A stretch of DNA of 64,000 nt from Glandiceps talaboti (taxonomy: Eukaryota; Hemichordata; Enteropneusta; Spengelidae). A model generated the notes under the pieces. That model had not been told where the DNA came from. It saw only the letters and a program-made list of their open reading frames with translations, and ran no database searches. The number at the start of each line of letters is the position of its first letter. The first letter of the stretch is position 1. This document shows, piece after piece, positions 12,038 through 25,150 of the stretch. The position numbers and the translations under genes are program-made. Location: assembly GCF_964340395.1 (NCBI RefSeq), contig NC_135569.1:7987540-8051539 (forward strand). Reading direction: 5' to 3'.

Positions 12038-14225
12038 GTAACGATTTTTTAGAAGATTAGATTGACATACTTGAGCATCATAAAATCCATTGTGTGTTAT
12101 TTACTGTAATTTTTACATCAGGACTTATTTGTTGCTTTCTAATAAAGAACTGAAACACAATCCTCATGGGGCGGAATTCGTTAAATGTGGAAAACGTAAT
12201 AGTGCTCCATGACCCTTCTTACGTTTACATGTTCTTGTCTTTTGTGAGTTTGCAAAGTGATTGGGTTACACTCATTACACACAAAATACGGCAATTAGTG
12301 ACATTGATTCGTCGTAAAATTGATAGCTTGGCATATAGTGGGATTCCATGTCATTATTACGAGGTAAGTCATAGGAGTACTCTTTTAGAAAAGAGAAAGC
12401 TGCGTTAAATACACAATTGAGACTATCTGCTTGTCAGTCAAATCCATCCTAGAATGCGTTGTATGGATCAGTACATCACTGAATTCCAAATTATTACACA
12501 TGATTACAACAATATAATACTACTGTTACATTGTATAAAACGTGTATTGCCAGTATTTAGTTGGATTAAAACTTCTTAAACCTGTCTTAGTGCATGACAC
12601 TTGGCTTCATGTATTTCTTGATAATCATCTATAAGGAAGTAATTCTAATAACGAATTCGAATGATTCGCCATTAGGGAAGCGATACTCTGAACAATAATA
12701 TTCTTTAAGGGTTTTGCGTGCTCACAAAATGACTCGCATGTATACCATTACTTGATCAACAATCTATCACTGACCTTAAAGGTTGGCTACTGTAAGAATT
12801 TATCACAGACTCAGTAGCCATTAATACAAAAGTTCAGCTGGAAATAAACTTTAACATATAGTACCTATCTCTGGAGACTCCTAACGTTATCTATTGCAGT
12901 TTAAATTTCGATTCAACTAACAGTCTGAACATAGTATATTATTAGGCAAAATGAAATCTTTGTTTTCAATAAAATGACTTCAGAAATTATGGTAGGCTGG
13001 TCGGAATTGTTTTTTATTATATTTTTACGTCAGATTTGCTTTTAATTACTTTGACCACAAGATAAGATACTTGTCGGACATAATACTTCCGTGAGAGTTT
13101 GATGAGGTGTAAAAAGTAAATGAAGAAAATTATACGTTAAGTAGACGAACACGTTATGCAGACTCTGTACTTTTATAGTCTGGAAAAGACCTGGCTTCTC
13201 TCTGGAACAACAAGTGACTGTGAATCCAAAACCGTTAAGTAATAACACTCAAATCTGTCAGACCTGACGGTGCAGCCATTGTTTAAACTAAACATAGCAG
13301 GAATACACTGCGACAGTTAGCTTGCTTTCATTGAAGAGTGAATTATGCTGGAATTTTGTAGACTTTGGTACATGAACCCACATTACAGGGTGGTAAAGTA
13401 TAATTAGCCGATCAAGGGTCCAGGTCACTATAATGCGAAGGTTTGACATATAGTCTGTCAAAATTAAAAAAATACTTTCTAGGGTACCCCTATAACCTTA
13501 TTCTAAAGGACTTAAATCAGAAAAATACTTGGTACTGGATATCTACTCACTGAGCAAGATAAGCATACTAGTTAAGCTATCAAGTTGTATTTCGGCAGAA
13601 GTCAAATTAAGAAACAATATAACACCATTAATACATTCTCCCTTTTCTCAAATCGTGTCGAGGATAAGAATAAAATGCTTGTATGTATTACTTTTCTCCG
13701 CAAAATTCAAACTTACTAAAATGTTGGGTTTATCTATCTACATATTGTTTCGTATGTACCATATAGTATAGCTATAGTTTCTCAAACAAGTACCTAAGGA
13801 TGTGAAGCATACATGAACAGAATTAGCTTGTTACTGTTAATCTTCTTGTTTAATTCATTTGAGAGTAGAAGGGTCTAAGTTATGATGCACTGAAAAGTGT
13901 CTGAATGCCTGTATACATTGGAGAAATATACTTGACATTTGATCGCCCTACTTACATGACACCGATACTGATACTGATAGGAAGATTGCTTGGGGGTTAT
14001 GTCAACTAATTCCACAAGAGTTCATTGAACAGCGTAGGGTCAAATTTATTAAATTCAAAGTTGCTCGGCAGCAACATGTCACGCAGAAATAGGTTTCGGA
14101 CATTTTCCTTTCCTTCCTCACTCCGTGGTTTAGATAAAACATTGCATGCATCGTTCTATATATAGTCTTTGAGGATTGATGTTTCGTTGACAGTAATCCA
14201 TTCGGAATATTCGAAATGTGTGTTA
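12038..14225. other. mostly non-coding stretch
   Basis: A strong donor TTACGAG|GTAAGTC near 12364 ends an open frame beginning near 12166, but no matching acceptor is visible. A 9-bp inverted repeat TGGCTACTG...CAGTAGCCA lies at 12784-12820. Nothing else is supported. Confidence 0.35.
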
Positions 14226-14229
14226 TAAA

Positions 14230-14230
14230 A

Positions 14231-14261
<31 letters not shown>

Positions 14262-14376
14262 GTCTCTCTGTCTGTCTCTCTGTCTTTCTGTCTCTCTGTC
14301 TGCCTGTCTGTCTGGCTTGCTGCCCGTCCGTCCGTCGGTACTGGATGAATGAATGGATGGATGGATGGATGGATGT
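14230..14376. repeat. compound (TGTC)n / (GGAT)n microsatellite
   Basis: CTGT/TCTC tetranucleotide mixtures, then CGTC units and GGAT units. They create overlapping artefactual Cys/Leu/Ser or Arg/Gln/Asp-rich frames on both strands. Confidence 0.93.
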
Positions 14377-14888
14377 TTGTGTTTGGGTTGAAGAGTGGGT
14401 ACGTGCTTGGTTGGTCATTTTGCAATACACGAGTTAAAACTGATTTCGCTTCAAGGTAATCACATATGCAACATGGTGCATTGATTATGTGATTAGAGGA
14501 AGAAAGACCGATGCATATTTTTAGACAACTCTCTAACGTATGGTTATCTTTGATACATTATTACAACGAATCTACATCTACCGTTCAAAATAACATAACT
14601 TTCTACGGAAATTCTATACAATTACGTATAAACAGATGATGTTATTTGACATGTGACTCAACAGATAGCATGTTGTTTTTTCACCAAAGGTAAATATACA
14701 GTAAAGAAAAGAATACGTTAATATATACCGGTTCACCATTTTACAATGTTCCAGTCTTTATATACACCAATGCATACAGCTTGGACTATTGTATTTATAC
14801 AGAGAGATTAGTGTGATATTAAAATATAATATTACTTGACGTTTGACAATTAGATGTTATTCCCCAATATTTGTCTTTGTTTAGCAAA

Positions 14889-14960
14889 GGAAAATACGAG
14901 TGACCTAATGGATATTTGTCGACTCGTAGTGACAACCCTTGGGTCACGAGTATTTCCCGG
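14889..14960. repeat. hairpin MITE, copy 1
   Basis: An imperfect foldback whose left arm GGAAAATACGAGTGACCTAA mirrors the right arm ending GGGTCACGAGTATTTCCCGG, around ACTCGTAGTGACAA. The arms match copy 2 at 55643-55732. Confidence 0.6.
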
Positions 14961-15777
14961 CTGAATGAAAAACAAATATTGAAGAATAACATAATTATAC
15001 CAGTGCCAGTAGTATCAAAGAACAATATGGGAAAGTAATGAGAAGTTTGAACGTGTTGACTCATATTTCCAACACAGCACAACCCGTGACATAGACGAGC
15101 GTTGTCGTGACGTAGAACGACCAGAGTATATATTCCATATTTTTTGTTCTAAAGTGCTCATGTATGGTATAATATATGCATTTCATATTCAATACAATGC
15201 CAATCATATCAAAATGTCAACTATTATATTTTTTCATTGCCTATCTTATGTTATCTTCCCAAATGTAATGGTCCAAACTTTTAATTTAATATGTGTATGA
15301 TATATATATTTCTACAGCCAACGTCATAACTAAATAAATCTCGACGTGATTACAGCCTCAGTCTTATAGAGTAGTAGACAGAATTGTAAGTCCTTATGCC
15401 ATATTAATTGTAATTGCAAACTCTAAAAAAATCTCCTTCCAAGGAACTCAAGATTGCCTTCATTAATCACCTGTCATACTGCTTAGTATAAGCTTTATTC
15501 ATGTAGAGGTGTACGTGCACACAAGTATGATGTTATGCAATATCTCGTTTATATGTGCAATTACTTACAATTTTGATTGAACAGGGCGAGTGTTATCAGA
15601 CTAGTCATATCTGCAAGCGAAGTAGATATTCTGTGATGGTTTAGTTGGGCTGCACGTGACAGCTTCAAAGTTTTGGGCATTCTTAATTTGACCTTTAGGC
15701 CTGGCTTGTGTTTCAATCACTAGCCCAGTGATGTATATGAGTCATTTCCCCATTTCATGGACTAACTAAACAAATGA

Positions 15778-15961
<184 letters not shown>

Positions 15962-16130
15962 CTTCTACAGACTATCTTGATAATTTTTTAAAAAGTGATC
16001 AATCTCGAACGAAACTTGTGCGTCACTCCTGTAAACGTTCCCTTTTATACTTGCAATAAAACAATCGCCGGGAGAATTGTCATATGAAGTTGATGTCTCC
16101 AAGCCGAGGTTTATCTATGCCGTCAAATAC

Positions 16131-16240
16131 CGCTCTCATTAATAATATAACGAGGATCTTGCGGTGGCAAGCATGAATCTGAAATGGAGACGTTCTTGCC
16201 AATGAGGGCGAGCCTGGTGACAGAAGCCGAGGCAATGTAA
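16131..16240 (-). CDS. candidate internal exon (phase 2/1)
   Basis: On the minus strand the acceptor AATATCCTTGCAG precedes a 110-bp stretch richer in G+C than its surroundings. It is open for 36 codons, beginning YIASASVTRLALIGKN, with one Cys followed by LPPQDP, and ends near a moderate donor GAGCG|GTATTT. A second frame is also partly open, so the frame choice rests on residue composition and the donor. No domain recognised. Confidence 0.38.
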
Positions 16241-17826
16241 CTGCAAGGATATTGTCATGCTAATGTTCAACATATGAATGACAGTCTTACCAAGTTTTAC
16301 AGCATATAGGGTTAGATATTAATATATCTTGACAATACTGTTGCGCATTCTAAGGTTAAGGTTATAGTTAATGTCACCTTTGATCTAGTGCGTTTACCTT
16401 GCATCTCTTTCATAGAAACCGATTGTTTTGTACGACATACTGTAACGTTGAATTATCGGGAAATGTGTTTCCCCTGGGAATAGAACCACATTCATGCCTC
16501 CCTCAAGACAGCGGTGCTTTAAACATATTACTATGTTTTGTTACTACACAATATGTTACTAAATATGTCCATATGGGCTTGCATTCTTGACTGGTCAGCA
16601 TCAACATATCTATCTTAGTATATTAAATTTCTTGGTATTGATATTGTTAACCACTTAAATAAAATCTTTAAACCCGTATTATATATTTCACCTCATACAT
16701 ACAAGTATCATCTGGTTGTTCCAATATACCTTTTAATTTAAGTGATGCCTTATCCAGTTAATCATTATTCATAGATTTTTTAATCATGGCATATTCAATC
16801 CTATGTAATCTTGTTACCTTTGACTGACGCCGCCTTTAGGTCGCGTTGACTCACATTTGTATATAAATATGTACAGATATTCCGTGGCGCCCTATTCAAT
16901 TTGAATATATATGATAGGCAGTCTGCTAATCATGTATCGTCACTTCTAATCATCCAAAATAATATTACCATGCAACAGGGATGAAAGTACGAATAGTTTC
17001 ATGATATATTCTATAGTTTACAGCGTTCAAGGATGCAAACGAGTGGTGTATGTGCCCCTGGACCTGCGCAGACCCAGTGGTAAAATCTATACTTACAGCT
17101 AAATTTAAACAGCGTTAATTGACATAAGCAGGGTCTTGGTCAAAAGTCAAGGAGTGTGATGATGCGCAGTAAACAATTTGCTAATTTAGGGAAAGGCAGG
17201 GTGGTGCCTTGAGGAAGTCATGACATTTCTCAGCTTTTAAAGTATCGGGGTTTTTTTCTGTAAACGAAGCTTACAGTTTGCATTATATAGGTCGGTCACC
17301 AATGGAATAGCAAGTTGACAACCTGACCCTTTTCGCCAAGTTGTTTGAGTTGATGTGTTTTCCTTGGTGGAAAACAGGTTATTAATGTAAAACGAATGGA
17401 AAGTAAAATAGCATCCACAGATTAACCCAATACCTTTCCATTATAAGTTGATTAGTAAAAGCATGAATAACATGCAGTTTTGCTTATACAATATAACACA
17501 ATCCAAGGTCTTCAACATAATAACAATCCAAGGTAATGTATAGTGTTTGTGTTTGTCCTTGTACTCTGGTGTTATCATTACTACAGTATAGTCAAAAGTA
17601 ACCTTACGAAATCAGCAATCGATTAAAGCTGTGCCTTCTCTACATTATGCTACTAAAATAATTCTATGAACGTGGATAAGAAGGCGCCTCCTATAGGAAT
17701 CACTATCAATAACTCTAAACAAACTCCAAACGTATTTCCTTACTTGGTAATCTAATGTACTATCACCTGACAGGTGACAAATTCAAGTCTGTCAAATACA
17801 ATAAGCTGAACGGCCGTGACACTCAC

Positions 17827-17878
17827 CATCTGTTAATGAGCGGAAATGGAAGTTAGTTTCCGACCGAATCGAATACAG
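17827..17878 (-). CDS. candidate short internal exon (phase 0/1)
   Basis: A strong donor AGATG|GTGAGTG on the minus strand ends 52 bp that are open in only one frame (17 codons, LYSIRSETNFHF onward). The acceptor GAGACTTCATAG is weak. Unrecognised. Confidence 0.28.
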
Positions 17879-18260
17879 CTATGAAGTCTCATTTATCACT
17901 CTCTCAACCTAGTAACCAGTATCTTCCATCATGTAACTACAGAAATCACAGACAATACGCCATTTTTTAAACAAACCGACAAGGGAGAGCATCGCCTGGG
18001 ACCGTGGCAGCTCAAATGTTTGTCTGGGACAGGGAAACAATGACTTGACCGTACACACACTTGTCTGAAAAAACATAATGATTTCCTAGATTACATCATC
18101 GACAACTTAAACAACAGAACTATTCCATCTGGCTGAGAATACACTTTGCCTTTATTCATATGCAAATAAATAAGAAATTCTTGTCCTCGCTTGCGGTCAA
18201 AATGCAAATTTCTGAACAGCACTACTTGTGGTCAAACTAAATAATCTTTTATTTTTCCAG

Positions 18261-18291
18261 TAATCGGAAAACAGATTATAGTTGCCAAAAG
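18261..18291 (+). CDS. candidate 31-bp microexon
   Basis: A consensus acceptor CTTTTATTTTTCCAG and a good donor CAAAAG|GTGAGG are only 31 bp apart. Two of three frames are open. Both splice signals are among the best in the window. As microexons cannot be judged on coding content, this remains a splice-site call. Confidence 0.3.
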
Positions 18292-18682
18292 GTGAGGAAT
18301 TTATTTTTTAAACTTAACCGATGTTCTTAGAAGCAGATAGGGGAAATCAGCTTTAAAATAATACATATCTCTTAATTTGTTCATATTTGTATTCCACTCA
18401 TCATTGAATCATACTAGATTAAAACATTTTAAAAAACATTAATAGTTTAATGATAACTTTATGATATTAATTAAACAAAAGCGATAATGTGTCGATTAGT
18501 TGTTGCCTTACTTGAGAAAGGTCGTAATGAAAATTGCCCCGTCCACAATAGTGGTGAAAAGAGTTCTATAAACCTATGTCAAAGGACTAGTAATTACAGT
18601 TATTAAAGCTGCTCTTGAATAACTATATCTCCTCATGAATAATAACTGTGATTACCGCTTACATCTTCTCCTTAATGGTAAC

Positions 18683-18796
18683 GTCCATTGCCTCTGTATC
18701 TCATAAATAAGGATTTCAATGCCCCAGTATCTCTCTATAAATAATAGCTTCCATTGCCCCTAGCTGTATCTCTCTATAAATAATAACTTCCATTGG
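18683..18796. repeat. 34-39-bp tandem repeat, three copies
   Basis: Units built on TCCATTGCCCC...GTATCTCTCTATAAATAATA repeat about three times, with an insertion of 5 bp in the last unit. Confidence 0.75.
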
Positions 18797-18993
18797 CATT
18801 CTATCAGCACATGGAAGATTCAAATACAGAGAGGTTTTGAATGCATTAGTCAGCTTGCCAATTCAAACTGTGAATGCTCAGATAAAATGGACTGTGGAAT
18901 TATTTGAAGTTACAGTATTAGTGTAACCAAGACTATGTTATATGTATGTGGTTACAAAATGTGATTGACTCACGTTTACATGAATGATATTGA

Positions 18994-19228
18994 TTTGGTG
19001 TTTCACTCATGTAACATGATGACATTTTTTGTACATACACTCAGGCGATTTCTAATGCAAAAGGAATAATTACATAGGTGCTGGGGATTGGCAAGTATAG
19101 CAATGATTAATCACTGTTCAGTGTGATTGGGTGAAGGTGTTTGTTGTGTCTCTGTTATTGTTAGTCTAGAGCTGGAATACGTCTATATTTGTGTCCAAAA
19201 CGTAATGTCCCATGAGTGAAACACCAAA
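18994..19228. repeat. possible MITE with 18-bp terminal inverted repeats
   Basis: TTTGGTGTTTCACTCATG at 18994-19011 is the exact complement of 19211-19228, with about 200 bp between. No clear target duplication. A possible small non-autonomous element. Confidence 0.45.
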
Positions 19229-19299
19229 CTAACAACATTTTAGCTGTATCTACTGAACCATGCTATATTACCCGTGATACAAAATGCAAGATATTCAAA

Positions 19300-19443
19300 A
19301 TGGCGGCTTTGCAAGTTCCCAGTTGTCAAGCACAAAGTGAACCGTCAACAAATATGACAACAGAAGCCAGACTTCAGTTTCTAGATTGTAATATACGGGA
19401 ACTCCGCAAAGGAGGCCACACAAGTGCCATGTCATTACCCTAA
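19300..19443 (+). CDS. small ORF with strong start context (47 codons)
   Basis: The start lies in TTCAAAATGGCGGC, which matches both a good translation context and the YY1 motif often found at animal start sites. The frame runs 47 codons (MAALQVPSCQAQSEPS onward) to TAA. It is hydrophilic, with two Cys and a short charged stretch, and has no recognised domain. It could be a first-exon remnant, a small ORF, or chance in a region with an inverted repeat just upstream. Confidence 0.25.
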   Translation: MAALQVPSCQAQSEPSTNMTTEARLQFLDCNIRELRKGGHTSAMSLP

Positions 19444-19589
19444 TCATGGTTTGTCATATTATACTTTACACGGTTGAATAACCATGATTGAAAACCGCCA
19501 TATGTACTGCCATATGTAATATCCAAAGATTACTCAATGAACTATTTCATAATGAAATTTTGAACAATTCAAAGGTAAATAAGAAACAG

Positions 19590-19858
19590 TAAAGTGGCCA
19601 TGTGGACGAGGATTTGTTATTTTTTGGATTTTCAACAAGTTTATCATGGCTGTCTGCATGACAAATAAAATGTGTTTGTAACTCAATAACTCAATACATT
19701 GCAAAAGCTAAAAAAAAAAATGTGTAAATATGTATTAATTAACAATATTTTGCAGTTATTTGAATTACAAATAAGAACTTGGCATCTCTTATTTCACATG
19801 GACTTTTTTGTTTTATAAATTAAGAATTCAAATACCAAATCCTCATCCATATGGCGCG
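19590..19858. repeat. palindromic MITE family, copy C
   Basis: Left terminus AAAGTGGCCATGTGGACGAG and right terminus CCTCATCCATATGGCGCG are near-complementary. The inner TTTGTAACTCAATAACTCAA and AATTACAAATAAGAACTTGG are the family arms. About 270 bp. Confidence 0.8.
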
Positions 19859-20327
19859 TCTCGATCAATCTTGCTGTATAATTTAAACCTTCCTATATAT
19901 GTATTTTCATTTAAAACACGTGTTCATTTTGAGATGTATACCTGAAACATCTTTAAAAAGGGTCAAGCTAGTTAATTTGTTATATAACATTTTGGGGTTT
20001 TTTCTTTGCACCGTTGAATTAATACTTTTATACCATGTTTCCCTATGGTCTGCTAAATAATTTACACTTTGGAGATTTTGAATTCAGGGCAATATATATA
20101 CTCTATTAATGCATGCAAAAGGTAATTATGGTGACATTATCAAATTATATATTAAGAGAAGTCTACCTTGAAATTGTCTAAATAATTCATCCAGTTATTT
20201 TCTGAAAATATGTGATTTACATACCCTAAGGATTATTGTAACATTTACTCTAAATACATATTTCACAGTGCAAATAGATTGACGACGTCGTCAGCTCCCC
20301 TATGTATTATTACATATGTACCACTGT

Positions 20328-20430
20328 GTCATTCTCGCTAACCAGAGCTGTTCTTTCTTCCGCGACACTGTGAAATAACGTCTGGGTTGTGCGTCTTGGA
20401 CGGTGTCGTAAAAGAGGCTGTGCTTTACGA
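20328..20430 (+). repeat. ~100-bp dispersed repeat, copy 1
   Basis: Matches the reverse complement of 62999-63098 over almost its whole length: CATTCTCGC, ACCAGAGCTGTT, CCGCGA, TGAAATAACG, then GGACGGTGTCGTAAAAGAGGC. The last block also occurs at 34.46 kb. It is CpG-rich compared with its surroundings. Confidence 0.75.
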
Positions 20431-20780
20431 CGATGCACTGTGTACGTTGATGAAATAAAACCGGTATTTTAACTGATGATTATGCAAATACAAAACCAAC
20501 AAACTTCTTCCCAGTCGTAAATAACTATTGATTTCGATGTTTACTAGTGTATAAGTATTTGTTATTTTGAACATTGCAAATGGATAATCATACACTTCTA
20601 TAAAACATTTTGAAAGTATATGTTTTAACAAGCATGGCTTTTCGTGGTAAGAAAATATAAGTACAATGATATTTGAATGATTTACACGAGCATGATAGAA
20701 ACAGATATGTCTAAATTGTATTCCCCAAAATTAAACTTAAGTCCAATATTTAAAAAACTATAACAACCACAAAGGTTTAG

Positions 20781-20859
20781 CTACACTAACACAACTTGTA
20801 GGACCAGACAGGTGAAAGGTGTATATCACGTGTTGCTTGACCTCCAAATAGTGGTGCAG
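20781..20859 (+). CDS. candidate internal exon with strong donor
   Basis: The donor GTGCAG|GTGAGTG is near perfect. The 79 bp before it, after AAAGGTTTAG, are open in one frame for 26 codons, ending VYHVLLDLQIVVQ. The acceptor lacks a good pyrimidine tract. Unrecognised. Confidence 0.28.
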
Positions 20860-20925
20860 GTGAGTGTATAAGTACATAACTACTATGGATCTTTGTCACT
20901 CAGACATATGTAAGGCCCCCACTGC

Positions 20926-22140
20926 CTACCCTAATGTTATTTTTGGCCTAAAGAAATATGATTTATTAATCACTGTACTCGTTGAATCGCCAAAAATAGA
21001 TGTGTATGCATTTATCTGAGTTTTATCAGATTCAGCACAGCTGTTCGGATCAAGGTTTTGACGGGCAGGTGTTGTGCAAGTAGGGCTTAAAAGGTTACAA
21101 TTTCTACGGAGGTCCTGGGGAGATGAAGTTTGAGTTCTGACACATGAGCCTTTACCATTCAAGATGACATAAATCCCAACAGCTTAAAATGACAACCTGA
21201 ATCTGAGGGTTTAAACTGAAAAGGGCAAACATGTAACATAATTATAGTGGATGACCTTTCAATTTCACCATATTTTATGGCCATGTGTCCGTTAGAGTTG
21301 TGTTATTATGTGAGATGAGACTATTTGAAAATAGCTAATTATATTGGGAGATTTGAAATACGTATTTGTCTTGGACGGTTTCAAGAACAAATTAAAGTTT
21401 GCATTCAAATAGAAGCATGGTAGTACAGATGGGAACATTTTCATGAAGTTTCAATCAGAAATTCTGCCAGTTTGCAAATCAAACATGTCCATCTGTTACG
21501 AAGGTATAGCAAGGAAATGCGCTTGGGAAGGAGGAAGGGATGGCTGGTTTGATGTTAATTTATGTTAAATTATATTAGTTGATGTGGATCTCACGGTAAT
21601 ATAACGTTATGCTCGTGTAATATCACACACCTAACACGACATATGTAATAGTTTATACATATCCATGGATTTGTGCATGTGGTAGTCCAGATTTGACAAC
21701 CCCTGCAATATATGTATATATTTAAACTCTTATCATATGTGCAATCTATGAAACTCATCGACTTGTGATGCAACGTTTATTTTTTCAGTACACTATAAAA
21801 AATAAGAATTACAGATGTCAGAAAAATAAAGCATGATGAGTAAAGTGCTTCAGTAGTTATTAGATTTGAAGTACATTGTAATTGGTTTATAGCAATACTA
21901 GTAATTATGAGAACATCTGACGTCAAAGTTACATCAACAAGGAATAGTATTCATGGCTCTTACTACGTTATAAAGAATGGTTTTTTTGCATGAATGTGAC
22001 ACATGGCGTCTCATGTAGTAAATGCATGCACAGTACATTAAGTCCCCGGTGGTTTACAAAGTACACCTTCCCTCTTTCTGTTATACTTTGAGGCGATATT
22101 ATGGCATACACGTATAACTAGAACACACACTGACTATCAT
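20926..22140. other. no supported gene
   Basis: A Ser/Thr/Asn-rich minus-strand frame at 20926-21162 ends in a stop but has no clear acceptor or ATG context. Nothing else is recognised. Confidence 0.3.
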
Positions 22141-22144
22141 GATA

Positions 22145-22330
22145 GGATACACTGCACTGCACTACACTACACTGCACTGCACTCCATTGCACTGTACTAC
22201 TACACTACACTACACTACACTCCATTGCACGCTACACTGCACTGCTCTGCTCTACACCGCACCACACCACACCACACCACGCCACTCTATACAATACTAT
22301 ACTACTCTATACTATACTATACTATACTGT
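22145..22330. repeat. (CACTR)n pentanucleotide repeat
   Basis: CACTG, CACTA and CACAC units grade into TATAC/ATACT units. It is variable and imperfect. Confidence 0.9.
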
Positions 22331-22334
22331 ATGT

Positions 22335-24078
22335 TTCAAAAGTGTCTGGTTTTGATAATCGATAGTGTGTGTGTGTGTACAATTTTGGTGGTAAATGTGT
22401 GCATTTAAAGTCCAAAAAATTACAATATCAAATACTACCAATTACTTATCAGCTTGTATATTTCATTCTAAAATCAGATACAAAAATAACGTATATTGTA
22501 ACCTAGTGTTTTGTTACGTTGTTATTTGACCGTGTGTGCCAGGGCTAGGTAGACGTGATGTAAAGGAATCGAAGCAATTGATTCGATTAGTTGACTTTTA
22601 TAGATTATATCAAACCAGCTTCCCTCCTCTCTCAAAATATACTATTAATGAAGCATTGCCATGAAATACAATGTAGGAAGGAAACGCTGCATATAGCCGG
22701 AAAATGCACATTTCCAAGATATATATATTCCTAACCACTTAGTTACAATTACAGATGTCTGGAAAACATCAAAACACGTACTTATTTTACACGTCTAATA
22801 TTCCCTCAAGTTTTCGAATAACTCAGTTCTTTCCCTGTCAATACATAATGGTGGTGAAATGTATTTTCCATAACATAACTAGGTCTCGTTTACTTACGAC
22901 AGTGCTGTGCTGCAATACAATTCTAATGTTAACATTGATATCGGGGGGAATGCACTTACTTTTTCTTTTAAATGTTTAAACAGCTCCATCTCTAACTTCT
23001 ACAATTACAACCACTGTGATTTTACTTTTGTCGTCAGTTCAAACATTGTTTTACCGTCGTATATGAGTGACATATTTTAAGCATGACTATAACCATTGCT
23101 CATACCGTTTTACATTACATTATATTAGTGTCCCAGAGTTAAAAAGAGGAATTTGATAAATCTACATATATTTATTTATTTATTAATATTTATTTAACTG
23201 ACATTTGTCAGGCAGTCCACACAGGTGGCGGACAACTATAACCGATGACCCACAACAAACAAACAAAAGAAATAAAAGACAATCGCCTAAAAACTAGTTA
23301 CAATACAAATTAAATGAAAACAAATTAAAGACACTAATTAAATACTTGTACAATGTCAGACTGACACCCAGGTACAGGTATTTATGATCCAACTTGTTCA
23401 CGAGTAGCTCATGGTAATGGTTTGCAATCTGAGTATTGAAATTCAAATGTTTGTTTTTAATTATAAGTTTAGAATATGCCTCCACGTAGAACAACAGGTC
23501 ACATAAATAGTCAAGCATTACGTCATTCCTATGCCATCACATCATGACAAATTAGTTTTCTTGATGTTCAGAAATGCCTTTTTTCCTTGATTCTGCGATT
23601 ACGATCTTCATTGTTTGGAATTTCCGTCATAATGTCGTTATGTGCATTTCCCTCCATTTCTCATATCATTTCACGATTATTTAATGAGATAATGAAACCT
23701 AATGCATCATAATTAAAAGTCTGTCACTCAAAAAAACCAGGATACTTTAATTTGTATTACCAATCAATATCATATTTGCGTCAAGCCACAGACACTATAT
23801 ATTGCAACGCATAATAAAAACATGTTATTGAAAGTGTACGCAAAAAGGTGCAAGTTACTGTGTTGCCACAATTTTACTGTACATGTATGTGAAAACTAAT
23901 GTACGATATATAGCGAGGCCGTACCTATATATCCTATAGTTTATTATTAGAAACTACGGTGCGATGAGTAACTTGACCATGGACATGAACATTGACATCG
24001 TCTTCGGGGTTGCACTATATCAATAAATGTAGCTATATTCAATATTAACACTCAATTTGCATAAGTCTTGCGAGAATA
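22335..24078. other. non-coding stretch
   Basis: Short frames only. A TATTTATT-rich block lies near 23170. No gene supported. Confidence 0.4.
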
Positions 24079-24079
24079 T

Positions 24080-24113
24080 AGACAGACAGACAGTCAGGCA
24101 GACAGAATAAACA

Positions 24114-24150
<37 letters not shown>
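24080..24150. repeat. (CAGA)n and (GT)n microsatellites
   Basis: A short imperfect CAGA run at 24080-24106, then a GT run at about 24116-24150. Confidence 0.92.
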
Positions 24151-24151
<1 letters not shown>

Positions 24152-24754
24152 AGCTGAAAGGTGTGTGTCAGCGGAAAGACATTCATACACACTACCAAAA
24201 CTACGCGCGACTTCTCGGTTATGGCATACAGCTCGAAGTTGTACTATGCCGTGAGAAACACTCAGATAACATTACATCATATTTACAAATCAAATTCGTA
24301 GGATTATAGAAAAAACAAACCTTTACTCAACATATATAACCTTAAGTTTAAGTCTAACTGTAGTTTTACTGGCTGGAGAATAAAACATTTAATTTTTTCC
24401 AATTTAGTTTCATACGGTTTCCAATGATAACAATAGTCAATTATAAGCAATCGAGTCTTTTTAACAAGATTTACCATGAAATTGAAAAATTCAACATACC
24501 CACCACACATACATACTGCTACGAGACAGTAATGTGTGGATTCTACAATCCCAGAAGGCATGTCGGTTTTACTATTCGTTTATAGACACCCTTTTATATC
24601 CCGTGGTTTACACAATCGATTCCCTATACTCTGTTTGCGGTGTGCACATATTGACAGGTTTAATTGGCAAGTCTGTAAGCTGTCATTCCGTAAATTTGAC
24701 TGATGACTCATAGTGTTACAATAGAAAACATGTCACCTCAAATAACTCGTCCCG

Positions 24755-25150
24755 TGTCTCGACAAAAGGCACATTGCTACATTTCATCATCTATGGACAA
24801 ACATATTAAGTTGCTACAATCTACACTATAACCGTACTAACGTTGCTACATTTAGTATTTGAATACAAATAAATCTTACTAAGTTTACTATATTTGATTA
24901 ACAGACATTCTATATTGCTATATGTCATATATGTGGACAAAATCTTACCAACATTACCATATTCCATTATATGTAGACAAAATGTTGCAAATGTTCCTAC
25001 AGTCTGTCTAGACATAAATCCTACTATTAAACATTGCTATATTTGATCTTCTGAATCAATATAAAAATATTGACGTTGCTACATATCATCATCTGTAGAC
25101 AACATTCTACTAATATAGTCACATCTTTCATGTGGTTCGACAAACTTAGA
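24755..25150 (+). repeat. decayed 43-bp minisatellite, locus 2
   Basis: Roughly ten poorly conserved units with repeated blocks such as CTAACGTTGCTACATTTA, CATTGCTACATTTCATCATC and GTGGACAAAATCTTACCAA. They match the 43-bp unit at 2.04-2.22 kb in order and orientation, with many substitutions and indels. Confidence 0.65.

Noticed and set aside
20926-21162. Ser/Thr/Asn-rich minus-strand frame with a stop, possible last exon
   Set aside because: No acceptor with a pyrimidine tract; starts at an unsupported ATG.
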